A DNA stretch of 64,000 nt from Dryobates pubescens. Taxonomy: Eukaryota > Chordata > Aves > Piciformes > Picidae. Below the pieces are notes generated by a model. It was not told the DNA's origin. It made no database searches and saw only the letters and a list, made by a program, of their open reading frames with translations. The stretch is from the NCBI RefSeq assembly GCF_014839835.1, contig NC_071616.1:37217307-37281306 (forward strand), written 5' to 3'. The position numbers and the translations under genes are program-made. This document shows positions 51,901-60,780 of the stretch, one piece after another (within the stretch, counting starts at the first letter, position 1; every line of letters begins with the position of its first letter).

Positions 51901-54900
51901 TACAGTTTTTATTTTTCAGTGGTTCCCTCGTTAAAATAGGGAGTTCAAGAGGACGGTTAGACCAGAGGAAGTGGGGGTGGAAAAAAGAAAGGTTGAAGCC
52001 GATGGGTGGGGAGGGCAGGAGGCTCATTGGCTAGAAACTAGGATGCCCTCCTCCCATACAACCTCTGGAGAATTAACTCATTCACCAGAGTCCCTCCTTG
52101 CGAGGTACTGAGGAGAGAAAGGAGAGGCTAAAATACCTCCCTCCACTCCTTTTACAATAGCAAACTCCATTTACAGATCAGAGCTGTAGTTCACTTAATC
52201 GCGCTAGACCTACCCAACAGCAGAAAGCACCCTGCAGTACAGCAGCGCGGTAGAGGTGGCTGAAAATACTTGCAATTGTAACAAATCACCCTGAAGGCTC
52301 AAAGTATGCAAAACACAGATCTTATCAGCTCCCCACGGAATCCTGCTAATACGGCTTTGGGGGCAGGGAGTCCAGAAAACAAAAGCAGATCTATCTGCTT
52401 GCACAAGCTGCCTCCAAACAACTTGGTAACATCCTGTGAAAGGAGGATTCTGTTCTACTCGAGCATTAAAAGATTTCCTGGCACGTTGGTGGCTTCATTA
52501 GGGATAAAAATCACTAGCAAAGAAGCTTATGCAATCCATCTGTAGTGCCTTGATTAATATCATCTAGATGTTATACAAATACAGTTAGCTCTTAATTAAT
52601 AGCTTTCTCACATGGTAGAGCATGAAAGGATATCTGTGGCTATCACAATTATGGTGCCATGGCTCACCAGAGGATATAGAATCACAACTGACTTTCAGAA
52701 ATACTTGAACTGCTGCTTAGGAGAGGTGCAAAAAGGGCATCTCCCAGTTGCACATTAAGGGAGTAGGAAATAGTACTAACCTCACATTCTCACAATCAGA
52801 GCCAGAAAGAGGGTGTGTACAGATCCGGCAAGCGATGATGCAAATCAGTCTCATTTTGTAGTACAAAATAACCATGATCAAGAAGACAGCACCTATGGAA
52901 AAGATGCCTTCTGCAACCACTGTAGCTTTCACACATCCAGGGTATTCCCACTGAGGAACAGCCCACTCTGTTCTGGGCATGCTGGGAAGAAAATGCAACT
53001 CTGCCATGGGGAAATAGAACTATTATGTAAACATGCCTAATTAACAAATACCTCACTGGGGTCAAGAAAAGACACAGCCCACTTACAGCTTTTTATTTGA
53101 GCAACCAGGAAACAAGCATGCCAACTATTCTGGTCCTTGGCTGTCAGAAAAAAATCTACTGGAATCCACCCACTCACAGACTGCAGTAACAAAGTCCCTC
53201 ACCTTCTCCTTCAGAACTGGCATCAACCCAAGGCAAAGGAAAGGAAATCCTTGCAGCCCATGCTGAGACTACTCAGGGCTACTATAAATTTGAAGCTACT
53301 TTTCCTGAATAGTGTGATTGGAAGGGTTTCAGCTGCCCTACTAATAAATACCTTACCACATCACCTGGCCTGTGACAAATTACCAGAATGTATCACCATA
53401 TTCTTTATAGCACCATGTTAAGATACCTGTAATATTGCATGTAGACTGAAAAGGTACAGAAATGTCAGTAAAACCAAGTTTAAAAACTTGCAAACTTCCT
53501 CAAATGATACTACATAGAATTCTTCATCACTAGGATCTCAGCCTTCTAAAGAGGTAAAGCTGAGAACCAGAAAAGCAAGGACACAAACAAATACGGTTCT
53601 CTGCGCTTTAAAGTGGGAGGATGCATACATAACTGTCTAACAGCTACTCATCCTGAAGGACAAAGGCAAGAAAAGGGAAACATAATAAATGGAACACACT
53701 GGTCAGTTGTGTTCGATGTAATGATGTTCTATTTACCAAATTATGGTAACAGTTACAAAGACCAGAAGCCTTCAAACACTGATCAACAGACCACTGCTGA
53801 AGTGAAATCTTGAAGAGGTTCAACAAGAACTTTTGTAACTGGGAAGAACACAAACTTATCTTGGGTGACAAGACCAAGGAAACTTAGTATCTGATGCAAC
53901 AGAGACTGCGTGATGTACAAAACTTATTATGCAATGTTTAGAGGGAGGATCAAAGGAGGCATCAAGGTGGGTAAGTGGAGAAAGAACCACGGGTTGGGGG
54001 AAGAGAAGAGATTCCTGTTGCACATTCACTGACTGCTGGTCAGTACACTGCTGTGTTTGAGCACTGTGATCCCTTCTAATTACTGAACATATTCCTAAAT
54101 ATTCTACCTGAGTGTACTGCTAGTGAACTTCTAATTGACTAACATGTGAGGAGAACACAACCATAACCTGAAAAAAACCAAACGACCAAGATGCTGGCTA
54201 AAAATCTCTGGGTCTGGGCACATACACCAGGAAGACTTTAGGCCTGGCAGAGACCAGAGGCATCTGTGAATGTAAGCATGCAGGAGAGTTGAGTGATGAG
54301 GGTATAGATATATTCCACTAACAAATTTCAGCATTGTTTGTGCTCACCTCTTAAAGGTATTAGCGTATGTGTTAATCTGTTTGTGGCCAGCTGCACACAC
54401 ACATCACTGCAATCCCTTGGCTGTGCTACCAGCTGAGCCTGGGAATGGTCCAGCATCCTCACACTGAGCAGCCAGGATCACCTGAGTACTGCTGCCTACG
54501 GTGCTAGAACTTTCCAACTGCTTAATAGAAACACAAGTCCTTTAAAAGCCAGAACTGGCTGATGCTAGCAGAATAATCCAGACTCCCCAAAACCAAGTCA
54601 ACTTGGTTTGAGGGAAGGAAGTAGTCGATACAGTAAATAATTCTATTCTTGTAACAGAAAGAGCAATACAATAATGAAAAAACCACAATGTAGCCTGAGA
54701 ATGATCAAGAGTACTGCCTGACACTTGAAAGTGAGGGGAAAAATACTACAATACTTAGCTGGTTTTTTTACCATTCAAATCAAAACATGGAAGCATTAGA
54801 AGATTCCACTGAAAACACTCTGAGAATTCTCAACATATAAGAAACAGACTGAGTAAACTCCTTGAACTTCATCTAAATGTTGCCCATAAATATTTCTGAG

Positions 54901-54960
54901 ACCCAAACCCAGTTCATAACTGCTCACCTCAGGTTTGGATTCTAGCTCATCCGATAACAT
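36988..54960 (-). CDS. ZNF410: ZNF410, five-finger C2H2 transcription factor (nine coding exons; C-terminal end not found)
   Basis: Exons in transcription order: 54960-54928 ([11 protein letters not shown]), 45798-45663, 45349-45116, 44730-44539, 43327-43168, 42262-42081, 39011-38922, 37821-37696, 37125-36988. They give 430 residues in phase, closely matching human ZNF410 (about 478). Human ZNF410 binds clustered sites at CHD4 and activates it, thereby supporting NuRD. Five zinc fingers start at about residues 229, 259, 289, 319 and 349: [40 protein letters not shown] and CQICGKTF, each with its histidine pair. The linker before finger 5 reads SGVKPHQC, where human has SGEKPHQC. Exon 9 ends GVEEG in phase 1 at a GTGAGA donor; the human tail of about 50 residues beyond it was not located. 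Read-through of exon 9 would add about 14 residues before a stop near 36941. Intron 1 is 9.1 kb. Confidence 0.95.
37131..37155. repeat. ZNF410: G-run followed by A-run beside ZNF410 exon 9
   Basis: Twelve or so G then seven A on the plus strand. On the ZNF410 strand this is a T/C tract directly ahead of the CAATAG acceptor of exon 9, so it doubles as the polypyrimidine tract and may vary in length. Confidence 0.7.
41228..41620 (-). mobile_element. CR1 LINE, older type, ZNF410 intron 6
   Basis: A reversed CR1 tail (TAGAATGGTCTGGGCTGGAA) runs to the AGGCTGAACAACCCC block. The minus strand retains [20 protein letters not shown] and [17 protein letters not shown]. It is of a different, older subfamily than the copies with AATAGAATAGAATT tails. 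Confidence 0.92.
42397..42688. repeat. Near-perfect inverted repeat, 129-bp arms, 34-bp loop
   Basis: Arm 1 (42397-42525) and the reverse complement of arm 2 (42560-42688) align end to end without gaps, with about 10 differences in 129 positions by eye. Both arms start AGTGACTGAAATTTCACAGC and end GACACCTAG. The loop is 42526-42559. I see no target-site duplication in the flanks. It lies in ZNF410 intron 5, so its transcript would fold into a long hairpin. It may be a foldback/MITE-type element; I do not recognise a named family. Confidence 0.95.
43383..43700 (-). mobile_element. CR1 LINE, older type, ZNF410 intron 4
   Basis: A reversed tail CATAGAATTGTTAGGGTTGG runs about 315 bp to GGCCCCCTTCAGATACTGG. 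The minus strand retains [20 protein letters not shown]. Confidence 0.9.
43701..43930 (-). mobile_element. Second CR1 LINE abutting the first
   Basis: The sequence restarts at a more 3' CR1 position (TTTCAGTGAAGAAGTATTTC) and runs upstream to the CCCTCAGACACTCC block, so it is a separate CR1 copy joined to the one at 43383. The minus strand retains [20 protein letters not shown]. Confidence 0.8.
44998..45063 (-). mobile_element. CR1 LINE tail, ZNF410 intron 3
   Basis: Only the reversed terminal 65 bp or so (AGAATAAACCAGGTTGGAAG, then AGATCATCGCATCCAACCC). It begins about 50 bases past the donor of ZNF410 exon 3 (45116). Confidence 0.85.
45886..45916 (+). mobile_element. CR1 LINE tip, ZNF410 intron 1
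   Basis: A 30-base CR1 end: GAGGTCTTTTCCAACCTTAT then TGACTCTATGAAT. It is very short, so it is a weak call by itself. Confidence 0.6.
46345..46776 (+). mobile_element. CR1 LINE, 5'-truncated, ZNF410 intron 1
   Basis: About 430 bp of the young type, ending GTTAATTCAATTCTATCCTA. Its plus-strand frame retains [20 protein letters not shown] and [20 protein letters not shown]. Its tail type matches the copies at 12198 and 17853. Confidence 0.94.
46890..47345 (+). repeat. Old LTR-like interspersed repeat, copy B
   Basis: Related in ordered blocks to copies A, C and D: CTTATTACACATTG, AAGACCAAAGGCAGG, AGAACAGCCACAGG and GCTAGTGAATTCTAAGCCAG. It is a degraded fossil, limits approximate, in ZNF410 intron 1. 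Confidence 0.5.
50170..51040 (+). repeat. Old LTR-like interspersed repeat, copy C
   Basis: It shares with copies A, B and D the order GACCTTGAAGAAATTCAAGC, AAGGATCAAAGGCAGGGAAA, GAACAGCCACAGGAAGG, a CTAACTTCACACTGGACTAG block and CACCTGGGAACAGCCC. It may be an ERVL-like solo LTR by size and layout (inference). No viral genes are recognisable nearby. Confidence 0.55.
51600..51675. repeat. A/C-rich low-complexity tract
   Basis: Mostly AACAAAAC- and CCAAAAC-type sequence with no gene content, in ZNF410 intron 1. Confidence 0.7.
53690..54470 (+). repeat. Old LTR-like interspersed repeat, copy D
   Basis: Related to copies A-C: TCTTGAAGAGGTTCAACAAG, CTTATTATGCAATGTTTAGA, GAGGATCAAAGGAGG, CTAGTGAACTTCTAATTGAC and GAGCCTGGGAATGGTCC. 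It has the same orientation as copy C, 3.5 kb away. The two are clearly diverged, so they are old. Whether C and D were once the two ends of one provirus cannot be told by eye. Confidence 0.55.
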
Positions 54961-55889
54961 TGATTCAAGTGTCCAATTCCTGCAGCTGTCCTCAGCAAGG
55001 CACAGTTGTTTTTTTTTCAGTTCAGAGAGAACCACACTCCCTGCTTATTCTCATATTTTCCTAAGCATAAAACAGTGTGGTGGTCCTTCTGCAAGCAGCT
55101 GTGTTGTGCAAATATTCACTTTAACCTAAAACAACAACAGAAAAGAAATACAAAGAGATAGGAACCAAAAAACCTAAAGCAAAGCAAAACATAAAAGAAG
55201 GCGGCAGAGGTTGTATGCAACCTTAAAATATACTTTGAACCACTGGGAAAACTCATTTACCCAGGTTCCTGCATTTTCATTGCCACTGAGTCAGCAAAAG
55301 AACATCCTAACACTGCAAAACTGATTTTTCAAAGGCTCTTTGCCACCCTTTCTTTGCAGTAGCTCATTTCCAAAGGAAAAAAATGAATTGTTTGTCCTGG
55401 AAACTTATGGGATTAACTAAAAAATCACACAGGACATGGAAGTGACAAGGAGGCTGAATTCCCAGCCTGCAAAACGGTGCAATTATCAAACTGCTGATGG
55501 AAGCCAAGCATATAAAAACAACCTGTCACCATGAAACCTCTGCTTTCTTTGTCTGTTAAGATGTTTCTGCTTATGTTAAGTATCTTGATGAACACAGGTA
55601 GGTTAGCAGTTATTTCACAAATGTCCATACATTGTTTCTTCTTAGGGCTACAAAGGAGAATGAGAACGTTTGTAGCTATTTTTGCCTACTGGGAAAGCAC
55701 TCAGACACTAGCATGGGAGAAGAAAGTGAACTTCGTACAGTTCTTTTCCGCCTGTTTGCATCATAATTACAAATCCACTGAATATATATATATAAAAAAA
55801 TAAAAATAATGAGAGTACTGGATCAGCTACAAAGAGAACCTAAAAGTGGTCCCCAGCACTCATGAAACCAAGCTGTGGGGCACAGGGTA

Positions 55890-56830
55890 CCCCAACAGGA
55901 GCTTCACCTTCTACTGTGCGGGGACACGATACCAAGCACTCCGGAAACCGCCAGTCGGACCCAGGCGCGCAGACAGGGTTCGGGAACGTTCCCGCTTGTT
56001 CACCCGCTGCCCCATGGCGGTCTGCACCCGGCGGGGGCGGGCCCCGAGCGAAACACGGGGACAGCAGCCGGGGCTGCCAGGCCCCGCTGCCCGCACCTCA
56101 GCCGAGAGGGTACAAAGGCAGCCAGGCGGACAACCGGAGCCCGGTGGCAGGGAAACGAAGACCTAGGCGGCACAGGGCAAGGCGGAGCGCCGAGGCCTGC
56201 CTCAGACCGCGCCCCTCCCCCCTGCGGGGCAGGTGCGCCACCCCTATCCCCCCAGCGGGGGCCGGACTGCCGCCGTGAGGGGCGGCCCCCGGCAGTAGAG
56301 GGAGCCAGGCCGCCCACCCCTGTTCCCCGGACCGCTTGGCTCTTGTGTCCCGCGGAAGGCGACGAGTCCGGGAGGAGCTCCCAGGCCCCCAGCTGCCCCC
56401 CTCCCGCCTTACCGGCATCTCAGCTGCCCGGATGTGACGGAACCTCCGACTGGAAATGCCGATGGCTCGGGGGTGTGCGCCTCTCCCCCAGCTCGATGGT
56501 GAGAGCCGTAAGGAGCGCCGCTTCCGGCCGCCGCCCCCAGTTCCGGCCGCCGCCTCCAGGGCTCCGTGGCGGCTGCGCGGGCAGAGAGCCCTGCCCCCGC
56601 CTCCACGGCTGCCTCTACGCGGCAGCGCCGCCTCCCTCAGGGCCTTTTCGCCGTTCCGGCCTGGGGCCGGACTTCCCGAGAAACCTGCACAGGGATTAAC
56701 GTTGTCCTGTGCGTGGAGTTCCCGCCTGCCCCGCGAGCAGGGATCTTGCCGTCTCCCTCGGCCACGAGAGACAGAACAGTCGCAGCTCGGTGTGTGGGTT
56801 TCCCCCGGTTCCGTCGCGGTCATTACCGGG
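55890..56830 (-). promoter_or_regulatory. ZNF410: CpG island, ZNF410 promoter
   Basis: About 0.9 kb of very GC- and CpG-rich sequence begins about 1 kb upstream of the ZNF410 start codon. It probably holds a non-coding first exon. ETS-type cores (GCTTCCGGCCG near 56519, CCGGATGTGAC near 56428) are visible and no TATA box. Long open frames on both strands here are a by-product of high GC. Confidence 0.75.
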
Positions 56831-56856
56831 CTGCAGAGTACAGCGGGTTTCTTCAA

Positions 56857-59089
56857 ACTAAATCACCGCAGCAAACGTGCTATTTTAGTTTGTTACAGCA
56901 CACGTGGGAACTATTTTCTTACCGGTACCTGGTTTCTTTTTTTGCTTTGCTCTGAGTTGGTGTGTCCTTGCAGGTGGTGATGGAGAACTCCCGAGTTCAC
57001 AGCAGCTCACTAAAGACACATACCAAGTTACTGATTCCAGAAATGCCTATGTATTAACACCGTGCCCTAAACCCAAGGAGGAACTGAGCAATTTAGAAAG
57101 CCTGCACTTTGGCTTTTGCTCATTAGCCATATTTTTGGTATCAGCACATTAGCAGGAAAAACAGGAGCTCCTTCAGTAGCAGGGTTGGCCGCTTCTGGTC
57201 TTGACATGAGCTGCTGAACCAGTGACCTTCAGGTCTGGTAAACTTTAACTTAGTTATGACTAGTGTGTAGCATTGGAGCCACGTGTAACTCTTGACTTAG
57301 AACAGCTGCTCGTGGGACGTTACTGGCACTGGTGAGCAATGAGAATCCCGGCAGTATGAAAGTAAACCAGCAGGAGCTGCTGAAGATGGCAAAATAAAGT
57401 TCCCCACAGCTCCCTATGCACAGAGCCCATTCTTACCCATGGTGGACTGTGCAAGAACCTCCGGTCACTTCCTAGGAAATTACCATCATCATCTGCCTGT
57501 AAACTGCTTTGAAATGGCTTGCTCTTTTCAGCCATTCCAGTGTGTGTAGCATGGCTCCTCTGACTTTCAGTAATTTGAGATATTCCATCAACTTGCAGTG
57601 ACTACATTAGTACTAACAAAAGCCTGCCCCATGAAACCAACTCTCAGTCAAGCTGAAGAACTGGCCGCCTGAGAGATTTGGTTGTCCCCAGTGCCACACT
57701 GGCCATGCAGATAGATTGAATCACGTAATCTCACAGTCTGGCTTTTATCATGTCAGACCACTTGGCCGTAGTTGTGATGACCTGAAGCTTTAGACAGATG
57801 CATTTATTTACTCAAGCCTACAAAACTGAAGGTAACATCTCCCAAGATTGGAGTTTTTGTAACATAACCTCAATAAACTGGAGCTGAATAAGTGACCATG
57901 CAAAGGTCAAAGACCATTGTGTTTATTATCACAGGCATGAGCCCAGCGTTCCAAATTTGCTGACCCAATATAATCCTTAACAAAGGCAACCAGAAATGCA
58001 GAACTTTATATTTTTTCCTTGATGACAGTTCAGTAATCCCAGGGCACTGAACTGTAAAGCTTGATTCTGTTATACCAAGATACTCAGTGATCTGGGAAGT
58101 CCTTTGACTCATCGTCAGCCAAACCATGTGGAATTGTTGAGTAGGTATTAAAATTTGGAGACGTGTAGGCGCATACGCTCCTTTCATTTGCATCCTTCTA
58201 GGTTAGATGAGTTTGGCTGCTTCAGAGCTTGCATCTTGACTGCCTGGGGAATTTTTGTCTTATCTGGTAGGGGAATCTGCAGTGCAAGTAGCACAGCACT
58301 TGCCTGAATTGTTTATGTGGGTCCAAATTACGTGCACAGGTGTGTGAAGCAGCACTGGCCCCAGATGAGAGAGTTGTCCCACTGGGAATCTCCTACAGCC
58401 TTACTTTCTCAATAACATCTGCCCCTCTGGGATCCTTCTTTATAATCAAGCAAAAATAGAAGACTCAGTCATATTTCCCCCATGACCAGACTGAAGAAAA
58501 CAGAAACCCCTGCTGAGAGACAATGGCTAGTCATGGAATGAGTAGAGAGTGGTGTTCAAAATTGGATTTTTGATAAATTGGTTTATAAAGGGACCCTATT
58601 CTGAATGCAAAGAGATGTCTTTATTTCTCTTAATGCATCTTTTGCTCTTTCATGTGTACATTTCTGTACAGTCAGCTATTACATTCCTATATAAAAACAT
58701 GTGCATTATTCCAATATACTGGCAGTACTCAAATTTCTTTCAGCGTTTTAAAAACCTACATGTACAATAACTTCACTTTGATGTTCAGCCTTTCCAGCAT
58801 TAGTGTGCAACAGATTCCTAGCTTCTTTCCGAACTCTGTATGTACACGATAAGTTACGTTTCCACACTTACAGATGATGTTGGCGTGGGTATTGAAAAGC
58901 TCGTTAGTTTTAACAAAGTGAGAGAACTAAGATTTGGAGCATTTCCTTATGTGTCCCAGTCGCATCCAGTTGTGTCACGATGTGGAACTCTGTCGCGCTT
59001 CCCTTTTCCTGCGCAGTCAGCGCGTTTCCCGTAGGGGCAGCTGGAATGCTGCTAGTTTCGCTGGTTAAAGGCGTACGTGCGGTCAGATA
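56857..59089. other. Intergenic stretch between ZNF410 and FBXO33
   Basis: Between the two CpG islands I see no recognisable exon, known RNA or repeat. PTGR2, the mammalian neighbour upstream of ZNF410, would be expected here and no part of it was recognised. Confidence 0.6.
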
Positions 59090-60780
59090 CTGGCCCCTAA
59101 GCCGCCGCGACCCGACAGCCTTTTAGTTTTCTTGACCACAAAGCGCCCGGAGCAGGCGCGGCCAGTGGGGGCTCTCCCGCGCCTGACCCTAGGCTGGGCC
59201 TGGCACTCTCACAGAGAGCGGCCGCGGCCCCGACCCCGCCAGCTGCGAAGCCCGCATGGAAGCTGGCTTCAGAACCTCGCCCCCGTCCCGGGCCTCCCGC
59301 CGCACTGCGTTAGGGTGAAAAAGGCATTAGAGGTGAGAAGGGCCCACGCTGCAGGACCGGCCCCCTCAGAGCGCCGCGCCGGAGGGGCAACCTGGCATTC
59401 CCGCTCCCCTCGACAGCGGAGCTGCGCTTCAGCCCATCGCTCCAGCTCCGCTGCAGGGCTGGGGCGGAAGCACGCAGTCTCCGCCACAAAGTGTCAGGGC
59501 TTGCGCTGCGGAACAGGGCAGGGCGGTAAAAGTAGCCCCTCGCTGCCGGCAACGAGGGGTTAACGCCAGACTTCCCCCGAGGAGCCTACACTAGGTCCGC
59601 CTCCCCTTCCACCGGTGGCACGCTCCATTTTTCCCGAGGGGTAACTCCTCCTGTCTCCGCCGCGCAGAAACAGGGCGTGGCGCCCGCGGTGAGTTCACTC
59701 ACACCCAGCGGCGGCGGGCTGGGTGGTAGGTCCCGCGCGACGCCGGGCAGCCGGAGGACTCGGGCCACCTCTCCCCTCTCGCGCCCCTCCCCTCCCCGCC
59801 ACGCACGGCGGTGGTAGGGCCCAGCCCTCCCCTCGTCCCCCCCGGCGGCGGCGCTGTTGGTGCGTCCCGGCAGCAGCCGCGTCCCGGCCGGCGCCCGCCC
59901 CCTCCGCCTTGTCATTGATGTTGTTGTTTTTGTCGCAGGAGCCGGAGGCGAGGCCGGGGCTGCCGCTGCCGCCGCCTGTGGTCGCCGCAGCAGCAGCAGC
60001 GGGGCTCGGGCCGGCGCCGGGCATGTCGGTGTGCGGGGAGACGGTGGGCGCCGGCTCCCTGCCCAGCGAGCTGGTGGTCCACATCTTCTCCTTCCTGGCG
60101 GGCCCCGACCGGCTGCGGGCCTCGGCCGCCTGCTCGCACTGGCGGGAGTGCCTGTTCTACCCGGCCCTTTGGCCGCGCCTCCGCCTCAGCCTCCGCGTCT
60201 CGCCGGCCGAGCGCCCGCGCCTCGAGTTCCTCATGCGCAAGTGCGGCTGGTTCGTCCGTGAGCTCCGCGTACAGTTCGCCGCCGACAACTACCCCAGCGG
60301 CGGCGGAGGGGGGGCGGCGGCGGCCGTGGCGGGCGAGGGCGTCGCGGCGGCGGGCGACGGGGAGGCGCCGCCGCTGTGCCCGCGCTGGCTCGACTTGCTG
60401 AGGACCTACCTGGAGCTGGTGCTGTGCGTCCTGAGCAGCGTCCGCAACAACAGGTACGGGCCGGGCCCGCGGCGGGGGAGAGGGCCGCGCCTTGCCTGGC
60501 AGGAGCGTGAGGGAAGGCGGCGGGGCGGGGGGCGCAGGCGGAGCCTCGAAGCCCCTCAAGAGCTACGCAGGGCCGGGGTCCGGCCGTCCCGTCCGCTTCC
60601 GCTGGCGGGAGCGACGCCTGTGGGTGACCCGCTCGTGCCGGTCCCTGCCGGGGCTGCGCCTCAGCAGCCCCCCGGGGCGGGAGGAGCCCCGCGTAGGCGG
60701 CCAGGGTAAGCCGGGGGGTGTTCCTGTGACTGCGAGTTGAGCGGAAGCGGAGGCGCCCTGCTTGAAACTACTCAATTTTT
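59090..60780 (+). promoter_or_regulatory. FBXO33: CpG island over FBXO33 promoter and exon 1
   Basis: Dense CpG and GC from about 59090 through exon 1 and into intron 1. The transcription start is not determinable by eye; no TATA box is near the start codon. Confidence 0.75.
59918..60453 (+). CDS. FBXO33: FBXO33, F-box only protein 33, first coding exon
   Basis: It encodes 178 residues and ends AACAACAG at a GTACGG donor in phase 2. The opening MLLFLS matches human FBXO33, so ATG 59918 is chosen. A second in-frame ATG at 60023 (MSVCGETV) is the alternative. The F-box spans about residues 47-92 (SLPSELVVHIFSFL, then CSHWRECLFYPALWP), followed by the conserved RLEFLMRKCGWFVRELRVQF and TYLELVLCVLSSVRNNR. 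FBXO33 links substrates to SKP1-CUL1 ubiquitin ligase; YBX1 is the reported target. A Gly/Ala-rich stretch at about 128-150 looks bird- or lineage-specific in composition. The remaining exons (human starts NLQKFSLFGD) lie beyond the window. Confidence 0.96.

Noticed and set aside
55875-56856. Long open frames on both strands (up to 274 and 252 residues) in the ZNF410 CpG island
   Set aside because: High GC depletes stop codons. The peptides are Arg/Pro/Gly-rich without domains, and no splice or protein match supports a gene.
46800-59000. Search for PTGR2, expected next to ZNF410
   Set aside because: None of its well-conserved segments (for example the NADPH-binding AAGACGSVAGQ region) appear in any frame.
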